Of a stretch of 58,824 bases of DNA, positions 17,811 through 25,591 are shown in pieces. The notes beneath the pieces were generated by a model that saw only the letters and a list, made by a program, of their open reading frames with translations, searched no databases and was not told the DNA's origin. Within the stretch, counting starts at the first letter, position 1. Every line of letters starts with the position of its first letter. The position numbers and the translations under genes are program-made. Source of the DNA: Nitrospirota bacterium (GTDB lineage: Bacteria > Nitrospirota > Thermodesulfovibrionia > Thermodesulfovibrionales > JdFR-88); contig JAKAHV010000019.1 of the NCBI GenBank assembly GCA_021825295.1, forward strand, positions 1 through 58,824. The letters run 5' to 3'.

Positions 17811-18224
17811 ATGAATTACGAGGCCCTGGACGTATCCGGAGACGCGGGGATAAGGGCAAGAGGCCGCAGCCCGGAGGAGGCCTTTGCGGCCGCCGCAACG
17901 GGCATGTACAGCCTGATAACGGACCTTGCCGGCGTGCAGGAAAAAAAATCCATCGAGGTCTCCGCGGAGGCGGACAGCCTGGAGGGGCTCCTGGTGGGTT
18001 TCCTGAACGAGCTTGTCTTCCATTTCGACGCGTACGGGTTTATCGGCAGGAGGGTGGAGATAGCGCGGCTGGGGTCCGGCCAGGTACGGGCCGTCGTGCA
18101 TGGAGAGGAGTTCGACCGGAGCAGGCACCGGCCGGGCCTTCTCATAAAGGCGGCAACCTATCACGGCCTGAAGATCGAGAATGCCGGCGGCCTCTGGGAC
18201 GCGGAAGTGATTTTCGACATCTGA
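17811..18224 (+). CDS. Archease, RtcB activator
   Basis: 137 residues of the archease family: the N-terminal Asp-Gly segment LDVSGDAGIRARG, FLNELVFHFDAYGF in the middle, the C-terminal signature LIKAATYHGLKIEN, and a final Asp-rich strand (VIFDI). The acidic residues bind metal near the RtcB active site. Archease speeds guanylylation of the RNA ligase RtcB and widens its nucleotide use. rtcB follows 35 nt downstream, the expected partner. Confidence 0.93.
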   Translation: MNYEALDVSGDAGIRARGRSPEEAFAAAATGMYSLITDLAGVQEKKSIEVSAEADSLEGLLVGFLNELVFHFDAYGFIGRRVEIARLGSGQVRAVVHGEEFDRSRHRPGLLIKAATYHGLKIENAGGLWDAEVIFDI

Positions 18225-18259
18225 GCCTGGGTTTTCGATTGCTTTTCGGGAGGCGGCAA

Positions 18260-19705
18260 ATGGCGGTCCGGACAGTCAAGAGGATAGACGAATACAGGAT
18301 AGAGCTTCCGCAGACCTATGTGCCGGGAATGAGGGTGAAGGGGATCATCTACCTGGACGAGGCGCTCGAGCGCGGGCTCGAGGAGAAGGCGATGATCCAG
18401 GTGGCGAACGTGGCCATGCTGCCCGGCATCGTGGGGGCGTCCCTTGCAATGCCGGACATCCACATGGGCTACGGGTTTGCGATAGGCGGGGTGGCCGCTT
18501 TTTCAATGGAGGACGGGATAATCTCGCCGGGGGGGGTGGGCTACGACATAAACTGCGGCGTGCGTCTCCTTAAAAGCAGGCTCACCCGGCAGGCGGTTGC
18601 CCCGGCGCTCAGGAGACTACTGGACATCCTTTTTACGGAAATACCATCCGGCGTGGGCTCGAAGGGCAAGCTCAGGCTGGGCAGGCAGGAGCTTGAGAAG
18701 GTCATGACGGGCGGCGCCCTCTGGGCCGCCGGCGAGGGCATGGGGAGCGCGCGGGACCTCGAACGGATAGAGTCCGGCGGGAGGATGGAAGGGGCCGACC
18801 CGTCCCTCGTAAGCGTGAAGGCCCATGAGCGCGGAAGCGCCCAGATAGGCTCTCTGGGCTCGGGCAACCATTTCCTTGAAATCCAGTATGTGGATGAGAT
18901 ATACGATGAGGAGGGGGCGCGCAGGCTCGGGCTCCACAGGGACCAGGTGACGGTCATGATCCATACGGGCTCAAGGGGGTTTGGCCACCAGGTGTGCACG
19001 GACTACCTGGAGGTGATGGAGAGAGCGATAAGAAAATACGGCATCGAGCTTCCGGACAGGGAGCTGGCATGCGCCCCGGTAAACTCCCCCGAGGCGCAGG
19101 ATTACCTGCGCGCGATGCGCGCCGCGGCAAATTACGCCTGGGCAAACAGGCAGGCCATCATGCACTGGACGAGGCAGGCCTTCATGAAGACGATGGGAAT
19201 GGGGCCCGAAGACCTGGGGATGGAGATGGTATATGACGTGGCCCATAATATAGCGAAGATAGAGGAGCATGTGGTCAATGGCAAAAAGGTCAAACTGGCC
19301 GTTCACAGGAAAGGGGCCACAAGGGCCTTCGCGCCGGGCCATCCGGAGCTTCCCGAGGCATACAGGCAGACGGGCCAGCCCGTCCTCGTGCCGGGGGACA
19401 TGGGCCGGGCGTCCTTCGTCCTGCTTGGCACCCGGAGGGCGATGGACGAGACGTGGGGCTCCACCTGCCACGGGGCGGGAAGGGTGCTTTCAAGACATGA
19501 GGCCATCAGGCGGGCAAGGGGCAGGTCCATATACAGGGAACTTGAGGACATGGGGATAATCGTCATCTCGGCGGGCAGGGAGACCCTGGCGGAGGAGATG
19601 TCCGAGGCGTACAAGGACATTTCAAATGTCGTGGATGTGGTGCACGGGGCGGGGATTTCAAAGAAAGTGGCCAGGCTGCGGCCCATGGGCGTGGTGAAAG
19701 GATAG
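18260..19705 (+). CDS. rtcB: RNA-splicing ligase RtcB
   Basis: I start at ATG 18260, which has GGGAGG just upstream, rather than the in-frame start 21 nt earlier. The 481-residue product contains the metal and guanylate site of RtcB: MPDIHMGYGFAIGG, GGVGYDINCGVRLL, LGSGNHFLEIQ, HTGSRGFGHQV and TCHGAGRVLSR, where the last His is guanylylated. It joins RNA 2',3'-cyclic phosphate or 3'-phosphate ends to 5'-OH ends using GTP. It lies between archease and a macro-domain gene, all on one strand and closely spaced. No RtcR-type regulator is present. Confidence 0.96.
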   Translation: MAVRTVKRIDEYRIELPQTYVPGMRVKGIIYLDEALERGLEEKAMIQVANVAMLPGIVGASLAMPDIHMGYGFAIGGVAAFSMEDGIISPGGVGYDINCGVRLLKSRLTRQAVAPALRRLLDILFTEIPSGVGSKGKLRLGRQELEKVMTGGALWAAGEGMGSARDLERIESGGRMEGADPSLVSVKAHERGSAQIGSLGSGNHFLEIQYVDEIYDEEGARRLGLHRDQVTVMIHTGSRGFGHQVCTDYLEVMERAIRKYGIELPDRELACAPVNSPEAQDYLRAMRAAANYAWANRQAIMHWTRQAFMKTMGMGPEDLGMEMVYDVAHNIAKIEEHVVNGKKVKLAVHRKGATRAFAPGHPELPEAYRQTGQPVLVPGDMGRASFVLLGTRRAMDETWGSTCHGAGRVLSRHEAIRRARGRSIYRELEDMGIIVISAGRETLAEEMSEAYKDISNVVDVVHGAGISKKVARLRPMGVVKG

Positions 19706-19715
19706 GGGGGCTGCG

Positions 19716-20264
19716 ATGAAAATCCTCGCCCGGTATTCGGAAAACGGAAAGACGCTGAGGGTGGTGGAAGGCGACATCACGGAGAGAGACGCCGATGCCA
19801 TAGTGAACGCCGCAAACAGCCGCCTTCAGCATGGCGGGGGCGTTGCGGGCGCGATTGTCAGGAAGGGCGGCCGGGTCATCCAGGATGAAAGCGACAAGAT
19901 AGGATATGTCCCCGTGGGGCGGGCCGCGATGACCGGCGCGGGCCGGCTGCCGGCCAAATGCGTCATCCACGCCGTAGGGCCCAGGATGGGCGAGGGGGAC
20001 GAGGACAGGAAGCTCGAAAGCGCCGTCCTTGCCGCCCTGGACCTGGCATCCTCGAATTCCCTTAAAAGCATCTCCATGCCGGCCATAAGCAGCGGCATAT
20101 TCGGTTTCCCCAGGGACAAATGCGCAAAAATCCTGGTTGGCGCATCACTTCGCTTCATCAGGGAAAACCCGCGGACTACCCTCGAAACCATTGAGTTCTG
20201 CCTCTTCGACAAGGAGACATCCGGCCATTTCAGGGCCGAGATCGAAAAGATAAGACCGGCTTAA
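19716..20264 (+). CDS. Macro-domain ADP-ribose hydrolase
   Basis: 182 residues forming one macro domain: VVEGDITERDADAIVNAAN, then SRLQHGGGVAGAIVRKGG and PAISSGIFGFP, the phosphate loop. This order fits the ALC1/TARG1- and MacroD-like enzymes that bind ADP-ribose or remove it from proteins, O-acetyl groups or phosphorylated RNA ends. It starts 10 nt after rtcB (GGGGGGCTGCG before the ATG) and is the last gene before a hairpin terminator, so it belongs to the RNA-ligase operon. An RNA-end substrate is an inference from this position. Confidence 0.9.
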   Translation: MKILARYSENGKTLRVVEGDITERDADAIVNAANSRLQHGGGVAGAIVRKGGRVIQDESDKIGYVPVGRAAMTGAGRLPAKCVIHAVGPRMGEGDEDRKLESAVLAALDLASSNSLKSISMPAISSGIFGFPRDKCAKILVGASLRFIRENPRTTLETIEFCLFDKETSGHFRAEIEKIRPA

Positions 20265-20301
20265 AACGGGGAAATGACATCCGGATGTCATCTCCCCGTT
20301 T
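20264..20301. terminator. Long palindromic hairpin between convergent genes
   Basis: An 18-of-19 base-pair palindrome centred at 20282/20283 (arms AAACGGGGA... and ...TCCCCGTTT, one A-C mismatch). The macro-domain gene stops at its first base and the NHL gene on the other strand stops at 20304. It has A-rich and T-rich arm ends but no long T tract, so it probably works as a bidirectional terminator. Confidence 0.8.
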
Positions 20302-20303
20302 GG

Positions 20304-22130
20304 TCAATTGCCGTTCGGATAGGGCCAGCCAAAGGTGTTATTGTAGTTGGTGATGTTCTGGCCCGTTACATTGGCCCCGCTGCCCACGGTTATAGGGCAG
20401 TACGGCATGCACCAGTTGCTGGCCGGCCAGCCCGAGCTTCTGCCCGCCTCGTAGCTCAGGCAGGCGTTGCAGTCGGACCAGATGGTCCCCGCGTCATTGC
20501 AGGAGCCGCAGGTCGGCCATGGCAATTTGCTGCCTGCATAAAACTCCGGCCTGGGCATCGCGTAGACGTAGTAAGTGCCAGGGTTTCTGAGCTTGATGGT
20601 GTAGTTGCCGCCCGAGTCGGTGAGGGCCTGGGCCGGGTAATTTGTCCCCTTGCAGCTATACACGCCGGACCATCTGTATTCACCGATGGCTTTAGAACAT
20701 GGCGACGGCATGGCCACCACGTAGACCCCGGCAACTGCCGCGCCGGACGACGATGTCACCCTTCCTGATATCGAGGCCTGCTGGCCAAACAGGCTGGCGT
20801 ATACGGTGCCGAAGCTGACTATGGAGCCGGCCGGGACGGTTATGGTGGAGCCGGAAGATCCGATGGCGTTCCACGTGTAATCGCCGGGCCTGGGCGGGCC
20901 ATATGCCTGGGACCGGGTGGGGGTTGATGAAAGGGGGGTCCTGCGCGTGAACCGCACGTGATAGACGCCTGCCGGGACGCTGGCCGAGATATATCCGCTT
21001 GCGTCCGTCGGCCCCAGGATGTACTGTGCGGATTTGAAATATCTTTCCCTTGGGGACAGTTCGGAGCCGGCCTGCAGATACACATAGGCATGGTCCAGCG
21101 GATGCACGACCCCCCCGGCGTCCTTATACACGAATGTCGCCGTAAGAGTGCTGCCGGTGCCGGCCTGCGGCGTGACCGTATAGTTCTGCACAAAGGGGGT
21201 GCCGTACTTCCTGATGCTGTCGTTATACGAGTCGGCGATATATAGATTGCCGGTATTGCCGGTGATGCCCACCGCGATGCCCTGAGGGTTGAAACCGCCA
21301 AACGGCTCGTAGCCGGTATAGCCCCACTGGGCCAGAAAGGCGCCGTTCGGATCGAATTCCTGGATGCGGTGATTGCCGGAGTCGGAGACATAGACATTGC
21401 CGGCGGCGTCCACTGCCACTCCTCCCTGGCCCGTGAAGTTGAACTGCCCGCTTCCCGAGCCTGAAGAGCCCCATGCGGCCAGAAAGGCCCCGCCCGAGGT
21501 GAATTTCTCTATGCGGTTGTTACTTGAATCGACGACGTAGATATTGCCGGAGGAGTCCGCCGCCACGCCGGTCGGCCCGTTGAACTGCCCGCTTCCCGAG
21601 CCTGAGGAGCCCCACTTGGCCACGAAGGCGCCGGTCGAGGTGAATTTCTGGATGCGGTTGCCCCACTGGTCCGGGACGTAAACATAGCCGGAGGCGTCCA
21701 CCGCAACGCCATCCGGGTACCAGAACTGCCCGTTGCCGCCGCCGGAAGACCCCCACTGTGTCAGGTAGCTGCCGCCTGGATCGAATTTCTGGACATGCCC
21801 GCCGCCGCTGCTGTCATTGCCGGCCACGTAGATGTTGCCGGCGGAGTCCATCGCCACGTCGGTGGGCAACAGGCCGGATGTGGCCCATTGCGCCAGATAG
21901 TTGCCGTTTTGATCGAATTTCTGGATGCGGCGGTTGTTGTAATCCGCCACATAGATGTTGCCCGAGGCGTCCATAGCTGCGCCCCTCGGGGAAAGAAACT
22001 GCCCGTTGCCTGAACCCCAGGAGCCCCATGAAAGGACATAGGCGTAATAATTGGCCGCCGCTTCGGCCGCCCCTGCAAAGACAATGGCGGACAGCGTGAA
22101 TATGATGATGAATGAAGGCCATTTTTTCAT
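20304..22130 (-). CDS. Secreted NHL-repeat protein with carboxypeptidase regulatory-like domains
   Basis: 608 residues with a signal peptide (IIIFTLSAIVFAGAAEAAA). Residues about 30-310 hold six NHL repeats of the form GVAVDASGNIYVAD...NRIQKF, enough for one beta-propeller. After that come two Ig-like/carboxypeptidase regulatory-like units (ATFVYKDAGGVVHPLDHAYVYLQAGS; ISGRVTSSSGAAVAGVYV) and a C-terminus with about ten cysteines. It is probably an exported or surface protein; ligand unknown. Adjacent repeats are nearly identical at DNA level (around 21440-21490 and 21580-21630), suggesting recent repeat duplication. The next gene on the same strand is a shorter paralogue of the C-terminal half. 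Confidence 0.82.
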   Translation of the reverse strand: MKKWPSFIIIFTLSAIVFAGAAEAAANYYAYVLSWGSWGSGNGQFLSPRGAAMDASGNIYVADYNNRRIQKFDQNGNYLAQWATSGLLPTDVAMDSAGNIYVAGNDSSGGGHVQKFDPGGSYLTQWGSSGGGNGQFWYPDGVAVDASGYVYVPDQWGNRIQKFTSTGAFVAKWGSSGSGSGQFNGPTGVAADSSGNIYVVDSSNNRIEKFTSGGAFLAAWGSSGSGSGQFNFTGQGGVAVDAAGNVYVSDSGNHRIQEFDPNGAFLAQWGYTGYEPFGGFNPQGIAVGITGNTGNLYIADSYNDSIRKYGTPFVQNYTVTPQAGTGSTLTATFVYKDAGGVVHPLDHAYVYLQAGSELSPRERYFKSAQYILGPTDASGYISASVPAGVYHVRFTRRTPLSSTPTRSQAYGPPRPGDYTWNAIGSSGSTITVPAGSIVSFGTVYASLFGQQASISGRVTSSSGAAVAGVYVVAMPSPCSKAIGEYRWSGVYSCKGTNYPAQALTDSGGNYTIKLRNPGTYYVYAMPRPEFYAGSKLPWPTCGSCNDAGTIWSDCNACLSYEAGRSSGWPASNWCMPYCPITVGSGANVTGQNITNYNNTFGWPYPNGN

Positions 22131-22180
22131 GGCGTCAGCCCCCCCTCTCTTTGGAGCGTTGCTCTTTAACTTGCAATTCT

Positions 22181-22356
22181 CTGTAGCTTGCTACAGGGTT
22201 TCCGCTAACTTCTCCCCCTTGAGGGGGGAGGTTGGGAGAGGGTGCCTGATTATTCACCCTCCCCTTTATCCCCTCTTTATGCTGAGGACGTCCCGCCTTT
22301 ATCCCCTCCCCTCAAGGGAGGGGATAATTTAGATACCCTGCAGCTTGCTGCAGGGT
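22181..22356. mobile_element. G-rich palindromic element without a gene, between two hairpins
   Basis: The core at 22212-22324 reads CTCCCCCTTGAGGGGGG, GTTGGGAGAGGGTG, a short AT-rich middle, CACCCTCCCCTTTATCCCC and finally CCCCTCAAGGGAGGGG. The same ends flank the DUF559 fragment at 85-362, so this looks like a related element lacking cargo. It is bracketed by two short palindromes of the form TGYAGCTTGCTRCA: CTGTAGCTTGCTACAG at 22181-22196, and a 22-base palindrome with a two-base loop at 22335-22356. No coding sequence is convincing between 22131 and 22378. Confidence 0.6.
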
Positions 22357-22378
22357 GGTTCATTGATAGCCGGGCATA

Positions 22379-23173
22379 TCAATAGCCCGGCACAACGATG
22401 TTCACTCCGGACACCCCCGGGGCAACGACGTTTGTCGGACAGTTGAAATAGTAATAGTCCCCGCAGTCCTCGCACCCGATGGCCGTCGCGCACGTGGGGT
22501 AGCCTCCGGGATAGTTGGTGTTTGCGTAGTTCAGGTTCGGGCTCGCGTAAACGTAATAGGTCCCGGTGTTCAGGAGGCTGATGGTATAGTTGCCGTTGGA
22601 GTCGGTCCATGTGGGATGCTTCGATGTCCCGCACTCGTTGAACGAATGGGCATAGGCCCAGTTGCCCGACCAGCATGGCACTCTGGTCGCCTTTACCGCC
22701 CAGCCGGCCAGCGCCTTGCCGGAGGCGCCTTTAACCGTCCCCGATATCGTGACCCCCTGCCCGTATACGGTGGTATTTACAATGCCCAGACTGACCGTGC
22801 CGTTCGTGGAGATGGTTATGACCGGCGGATTGCCCGTATAATTCCAGGTGTAATCCCCCGCAAACGGAGGTCCCAGGACCGACGGGAAGGCCGCCCTCTT
22901 CGTGATCCGGACATGGTAGGTGCCCTCCGGGATGCTTGCCGAGATATTCCCGCCGGAATCCGATGGGCCGTAGATGCCAATCGCGCCCTGGTAATATTGT
23001 TCCCTGGGCGAGAGCCGGGCGCCGCTTTGAAGGTAGATATAAGCGCCCTGAAGCGGCTGGCCGTTATAAAGGACTGTTGCCGTGAGAGTGCTGTTGGCCT
23101 CCGCCCTCCCGGTAAAGGGCATGGCGGCCAAAATAAGGACAATAACAGCTCCGAGCCATTTTTTTCTGGCCAT
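22379..23173 (-). CDS. Secreted carboxypeptidase regulatory-like protein
   Basis: I start at ATG 23173, since GGAGGGG sits just upstream; a start 15 nt earlier is possible. The 264-residue product has a signal peptide (VIVLILAAMPFTGRAEA) and two Ig-like units, STLTATVLYNGQPLQGAYIY and ISGTVKGASGKALAGWAVK, each followed by a PGTY-type strand (GTYHVRITKR, GTYYVYASP). The paralogue at 20304-22130 has matching blocks (LQAGSELSPRERY versus LQSGARLSPREQY; AGDYTWN versus PGDYTWN) but adds a propeller. Five cysteines near the end (CATAIGCEDCG) may form disulfides. Function is unknown; an extracellular binding role is likely. Confidence 0.75.
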   Translation of the reverse strand: MARKKWLGAVIVLILAAMPFTGRAEANSTLTATVLYNGQPLQGAYIYLQSGARLSPREQYYQGAIGIYGPSDSGGNISASIPEGTYHVRITKRAAFPSVLGPPFAGDYTWNYTGNPPVITISTNGTVSLGIVNTTVYGQGVTISGTVKGASGKALAGWAVKATRVPCWSGNWAYAHSFNECGTSKHPTWTDSNGNYTISLLNTGTYYVYASPNLNYANTNYPGGYPTCATAIGCEDCGDYYYFNCPTNVVAPGVSGVNIVVPGY

Positions 23174-23540
23174 CACTTTCCCCTCCATGAATCAAAAGGC
23201 CTTTAAAAAAAATTCCCCCAGTTCTGCAGCCTTTTTCTTCACTGGCAGTCTTTTGCCTGAAAATCGCCCTAGCAGGGATGCACGCACACAAAACCGATGA
23301 TGCGAGGCCTCGCGTATCTGGCCTTCTTCATTTTCGACCCCTCCTTGCTGGAAATTTTTGATCTGGAATCCTTCAGACACAACCAATGGAAGTAATTTTC
23401 ATCCCATACCGCAAAACTATTGTAAGCATAGTTAAATCCAGGGACAATTTCAACCAATTTCTATAGGGAGGAACGCCCCCGGTGCATCATTTTTTTCTTG
23501 CAAAAACTGGAATTATACTTTAAGATTTGGCAAATATGTT
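23174..23540. other. 367-bp intergenic region between divergent genes
   Basis: I see no convincing gene of normal size. On the minus strand a 20-codon frame (23269-23331, starting MKKARYARPR and holding two cysteines) has a strong AGGAGG site at 23340-23345, so a leader peptide is possible. On the plus strand TATACT at 23514-23519 could be a -10 for the NifU gene, without a clear -35. Confidence 0.35.
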
Positions 23541-23774
23541 ATGGAAAACAACATGTTAAAAGACAAACTTGAAGTTGCGCTTGAAAAAATACGCGCCGGA
23601 CTGAAATCCGAGGGTGGCGACATAGAGCTGGTGGACGTCAGGGGCGGGACCGTATACGTAAGGCTTAAAGGGGCGTGCGAGGGGTGTCCGATGTCCATGC
23701 TTACCATGAAAAACTGGGTGGAGGCGACGCTCAAAAAAGAACTGCCGGAGATTACCCAAGTCAAGGCGGTATGA
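23541..23774 (+). CDS. NifU C-terminal-domain Fe-S scaffold protein
   Basis: 77 residues made of a single NifU-like domain: LEVALEKIRAGLKSEGGDIELVDV, then the cluster-binding CEGCPMS (CxxC). It holds or transfers an iron-sulfur cluster to client proteins. An ATG 12 nt downstream (MLKDKLE) matches the family N-terminus better and may be the true start; neither has a strong ribosome site. The stop overlaps the amidase ATG (ATGA), so translation is probably coupled, although the two functions have no evident link. The window's ferredoxin and oxidoreductase are possible clients. Confidence 0.88.
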   Translation: MENNMLKDKLEVALEKIRAGLKSEGGDIELVDVRGGTVYVRLKGACEGCPMSMLTMKNWVEATLKKELPEITQVKAV

Positions 23775-25159
23775 AGAAAAAGGCCGGTTATCGTTTTTAC
23801 CGCTTTATTTTAGTCTGTGTTTTTCTGGTTTTTCTTTCAAGGCCCGCATCGGCTGATGGCCGCCGCATCCTGCGCGCAATACACATCCAGACCCGGGGAG
23901 AGGCGACCCTCTGTGTGCTGGAGACCGACGGGCCCGCGGAGCTTTCAACCCACTGTCTGTCAAACCCTGAGAGGATTTACGTGGACCTGAAGGGGGTTAC
24001 CCTGGGCAAAGACGCGCTCTCCGGGTTGAAGCCCGAAGGGCTTATAAGGAAAGTCAGGGCCGCGCAGTTTGATTCCAAAACGGTGAGGGTCGTCTTTGAA
24101 TTCAAGGACCGTCCGAACCTTGTGATATCCAGGGCCCCCGGGGCTTCCGGGCTTGTTCTCGACTTTTCCAGGGCGGGCGTTTCATCAAGTGAAAAAAAGG
24201 AGAAAATAGAAGCGATAAAAACCGCGGCCATGAATTATGAAAGGGCGGCGGGGCAGGATGCGCGAAGCGCCGTGAAAGACGCCATTAAAGACGCCAGCGC
24301 CATTAAAGACACTCGAACGGCTGTTGACGGGGCGGGGGCAGCCGCGATAAAAAACGCGCCCGGCGACGATGCCGCGTCCGTCGCGGATTACAGGCAGGGC
24401 GCTATCGGGGATGGCGAGCCCATGGGCAACAATGGCGTGCGGTTCCACAGATGGCGCGTGGTGATAGACCCGGGCCACGGCGGGCATGACCCCGGCACCA
24501 TGAGCAAGGACGGCCATTGCGAAAAGAACGCGACATTGGCAATAGCCACAAGGCTCGCCGCCATCCTCAGGGAGAAGCCGGGTTATCGGGTTTTCCTCAC
24601 GAGGGACACGGACAAGTTCATTTCGCTCGACGAAAGGACGCTCATGGCCAACCGCCTCCATGCCGATATCTTCGTATCGATCCATATAAACTCGAGTCCG
24701 AACCCGTCCACGCGCGGCATAACCACCTATTTCCTCAACTGGACGAACGACAAGGAGGCGAACCGGGTGGCGGCGCGGGAGAACTTCATATCCGAGAGAA
24801 GGATGAAGGCCGCCAGGACGAACCTTGGCTACATACTCGCGTCCCTGGAGCTTGAGGGCAAGAGGGACCAGTCGCTGAGGCTCGCCAACTACATAGAGGA
24901 TTCGGTCACCGGACTGGTGGACAAGAACCATCCTGGCGAGAAGGCCCTCGGGGTGAAGCAGGCTCTCTTCTATGTGCTTGTGGGCGACAAGATGCCCGCC
25001 GTGCTGGTGGAGGTCTCCTTCCTCTCAAACCGGATGGACGACAGTCTTCTGCAGACGTCCTCCTACATAGACGAGGTCGCAAAAGGGATAGCCTCCGGGA
25101 TAGACGACTACTTCAAGGGCGCCCCGGCGCCGGCCATCCGCACCCTGGCCCGCAGATAA
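23771..25159 (+). CDS. N-acetylmuramoyl-L-alanine amidase (AmiC type)
   Basis: I start at ATG 23771, overlapping the NifU stop, with AAGGCGG upstream. The 462-residue product has a signal peptide (FILVCVFLVFLSRPASA), an AMIN domain (about 30-135: LCVLETDGPAELS, VRVVFEFKDRPN), and an Ala/Asp/Lys-rich linker with repeated KDA/KDT units (about 160-225). The Amidase_3 domain follows: IDPGHGGHDPGT (zinc His), the Glu in CEKNATLAIA, SIHINSS (zinc His) and LVEVSFLSN (catalytic Glu). It cleaves the peptide stem from muramic acid in the periplasm during cell separation. Confidence 0.94.
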   Translation: MKKKAGYRFYRFILVCVFLVFLSRPASADGRRILRAIHIQTRGEATLCVLETDGPAELSTHCLSNPERIYVDLKGVTLGKDALSGLKPEGLIRKVRAAQFDSKTVRVVFEFKDRPNLVISRAPGASGLVLDFSRAGVSSSEKKEKIEAIKTAAMNYERAAGQDARSAVKDAIKDASAIKDTRTAVDGAGAAAIKNAPGDDAASVADYRQGAIGDGEPMGNNGVRFHRWRVVIDPGHGGHDPGTMSKDGHCEKNATLAIATRLAAILREKPGYRVFLTRDTDKFISLDERTLMANRLHADIFVSIHINSSPNPSTRGITTYFLNWTNDKEANRVAARENFISERRMKAARTNLGYILASLELEGKRDQSLRLANYIEDSVTGLVDKNHPGEKALGVKQALFYVLVGDKMPAVLVEVSFLSNRMDDSLLQTSSYIDEVAKGIASGIDDYFKGAPAPAIRTLARR

Positions 25160-25165
25160 AAATCC

Positions 25166-25189
25166 CCGCCCCGGGCAGGGCGTTTTTTT
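25166..25189 (+). terminator. Rho-independent terminator after the amidase
   Basis: CGCCC pairs with GGGCG around a short CGGGCA loop, followed by seven T residues (25183-25189). It stands 7 nt beyond the amidase stop. Confidence 0.8.
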
Positions 25190-25219
25190 GTGTGTGTATC
25201 TTCCAGTAAGGGCCGGCTT

Positions 25220-25408
25220 CAGATTTGTGGGGCAAGGCGGGGCATCTGCCAGTTCCTTCCGTTCAGCGCGCGGTTCCGGGCGTAAGTTCCGCCGCGGCGG
25301 GATTGCCGCCAAGGGCGAATATCAAGCCAATATCAAGATGCGGCCCGCTGTATCCGTCCGTTCTTCGCTTCTCTCCAGGAACAGGCAGACGCCAGCCCCA
25401 CAAATCTG
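25220..25408. repeat. 189-bp element bounded by 14-bp inverted repeats
   Basis: CAGATTTGTGGGGC (25220-25233) is exactly inverted at 25395-25408. The similarity continues inward imperfectly (GGCG, CTGCC and GTTCC on both arms), giving ends of about 30 bp. The interior has no convincing gene. It looks like a small non-autonomous insertion or a large hairpin, placed between the amidase terminator and the porin gene. The rest of the roughly 400-bp gap holds only a candidate promoter. Confidence 0.6.
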
Positions 25409-25434
25409 ACGCAGGCCCCGTCCAGAAGTATCTC

Positions 25435-25463
25435 TTGACAGCCCTTCTTATTTTTGATAAATC
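25435..25463 (+). promoter_or_regulatory. Candidate promoter upstream of the porin-cytochrome genes
   Basis: A perfect TTGACA at 25435-25440 is followed at 16-17 nt by ATAAAT/TAAATC, a weak -10. It would give a leader of about 120 nt before the porin start at 25592. No other clear promoter lies in this gap. Confidence 0.35.
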
Positions 25464-25591
25464 TTAATCCAAGAGCTTCAAGGTCAGGCCCCGAATCACT
25501 CACAGCCCGGATTACAGCGTTTCTGTTTCAAAGCTTGTTTTTCATATCAGCAAGGGTGAACCCGCGTCTTTAGGATTCGGAGGAGGGGAAT

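Noticed and set aside
23192-23457. Two overlapping 60-codon frames upstream of the secreted protein
   Set aside because: Neither has a recognised motif, and they overlap in different frames. Only the 20-codon internal frame has a strong ribosome site, reported separately at low interest.
25225-25467. 80-codon frame between the amidase and the porin gene
   Set aside because: It covers the inverted-repeat element, has no ribosome site and a random, Arg/Pro-rich composition.
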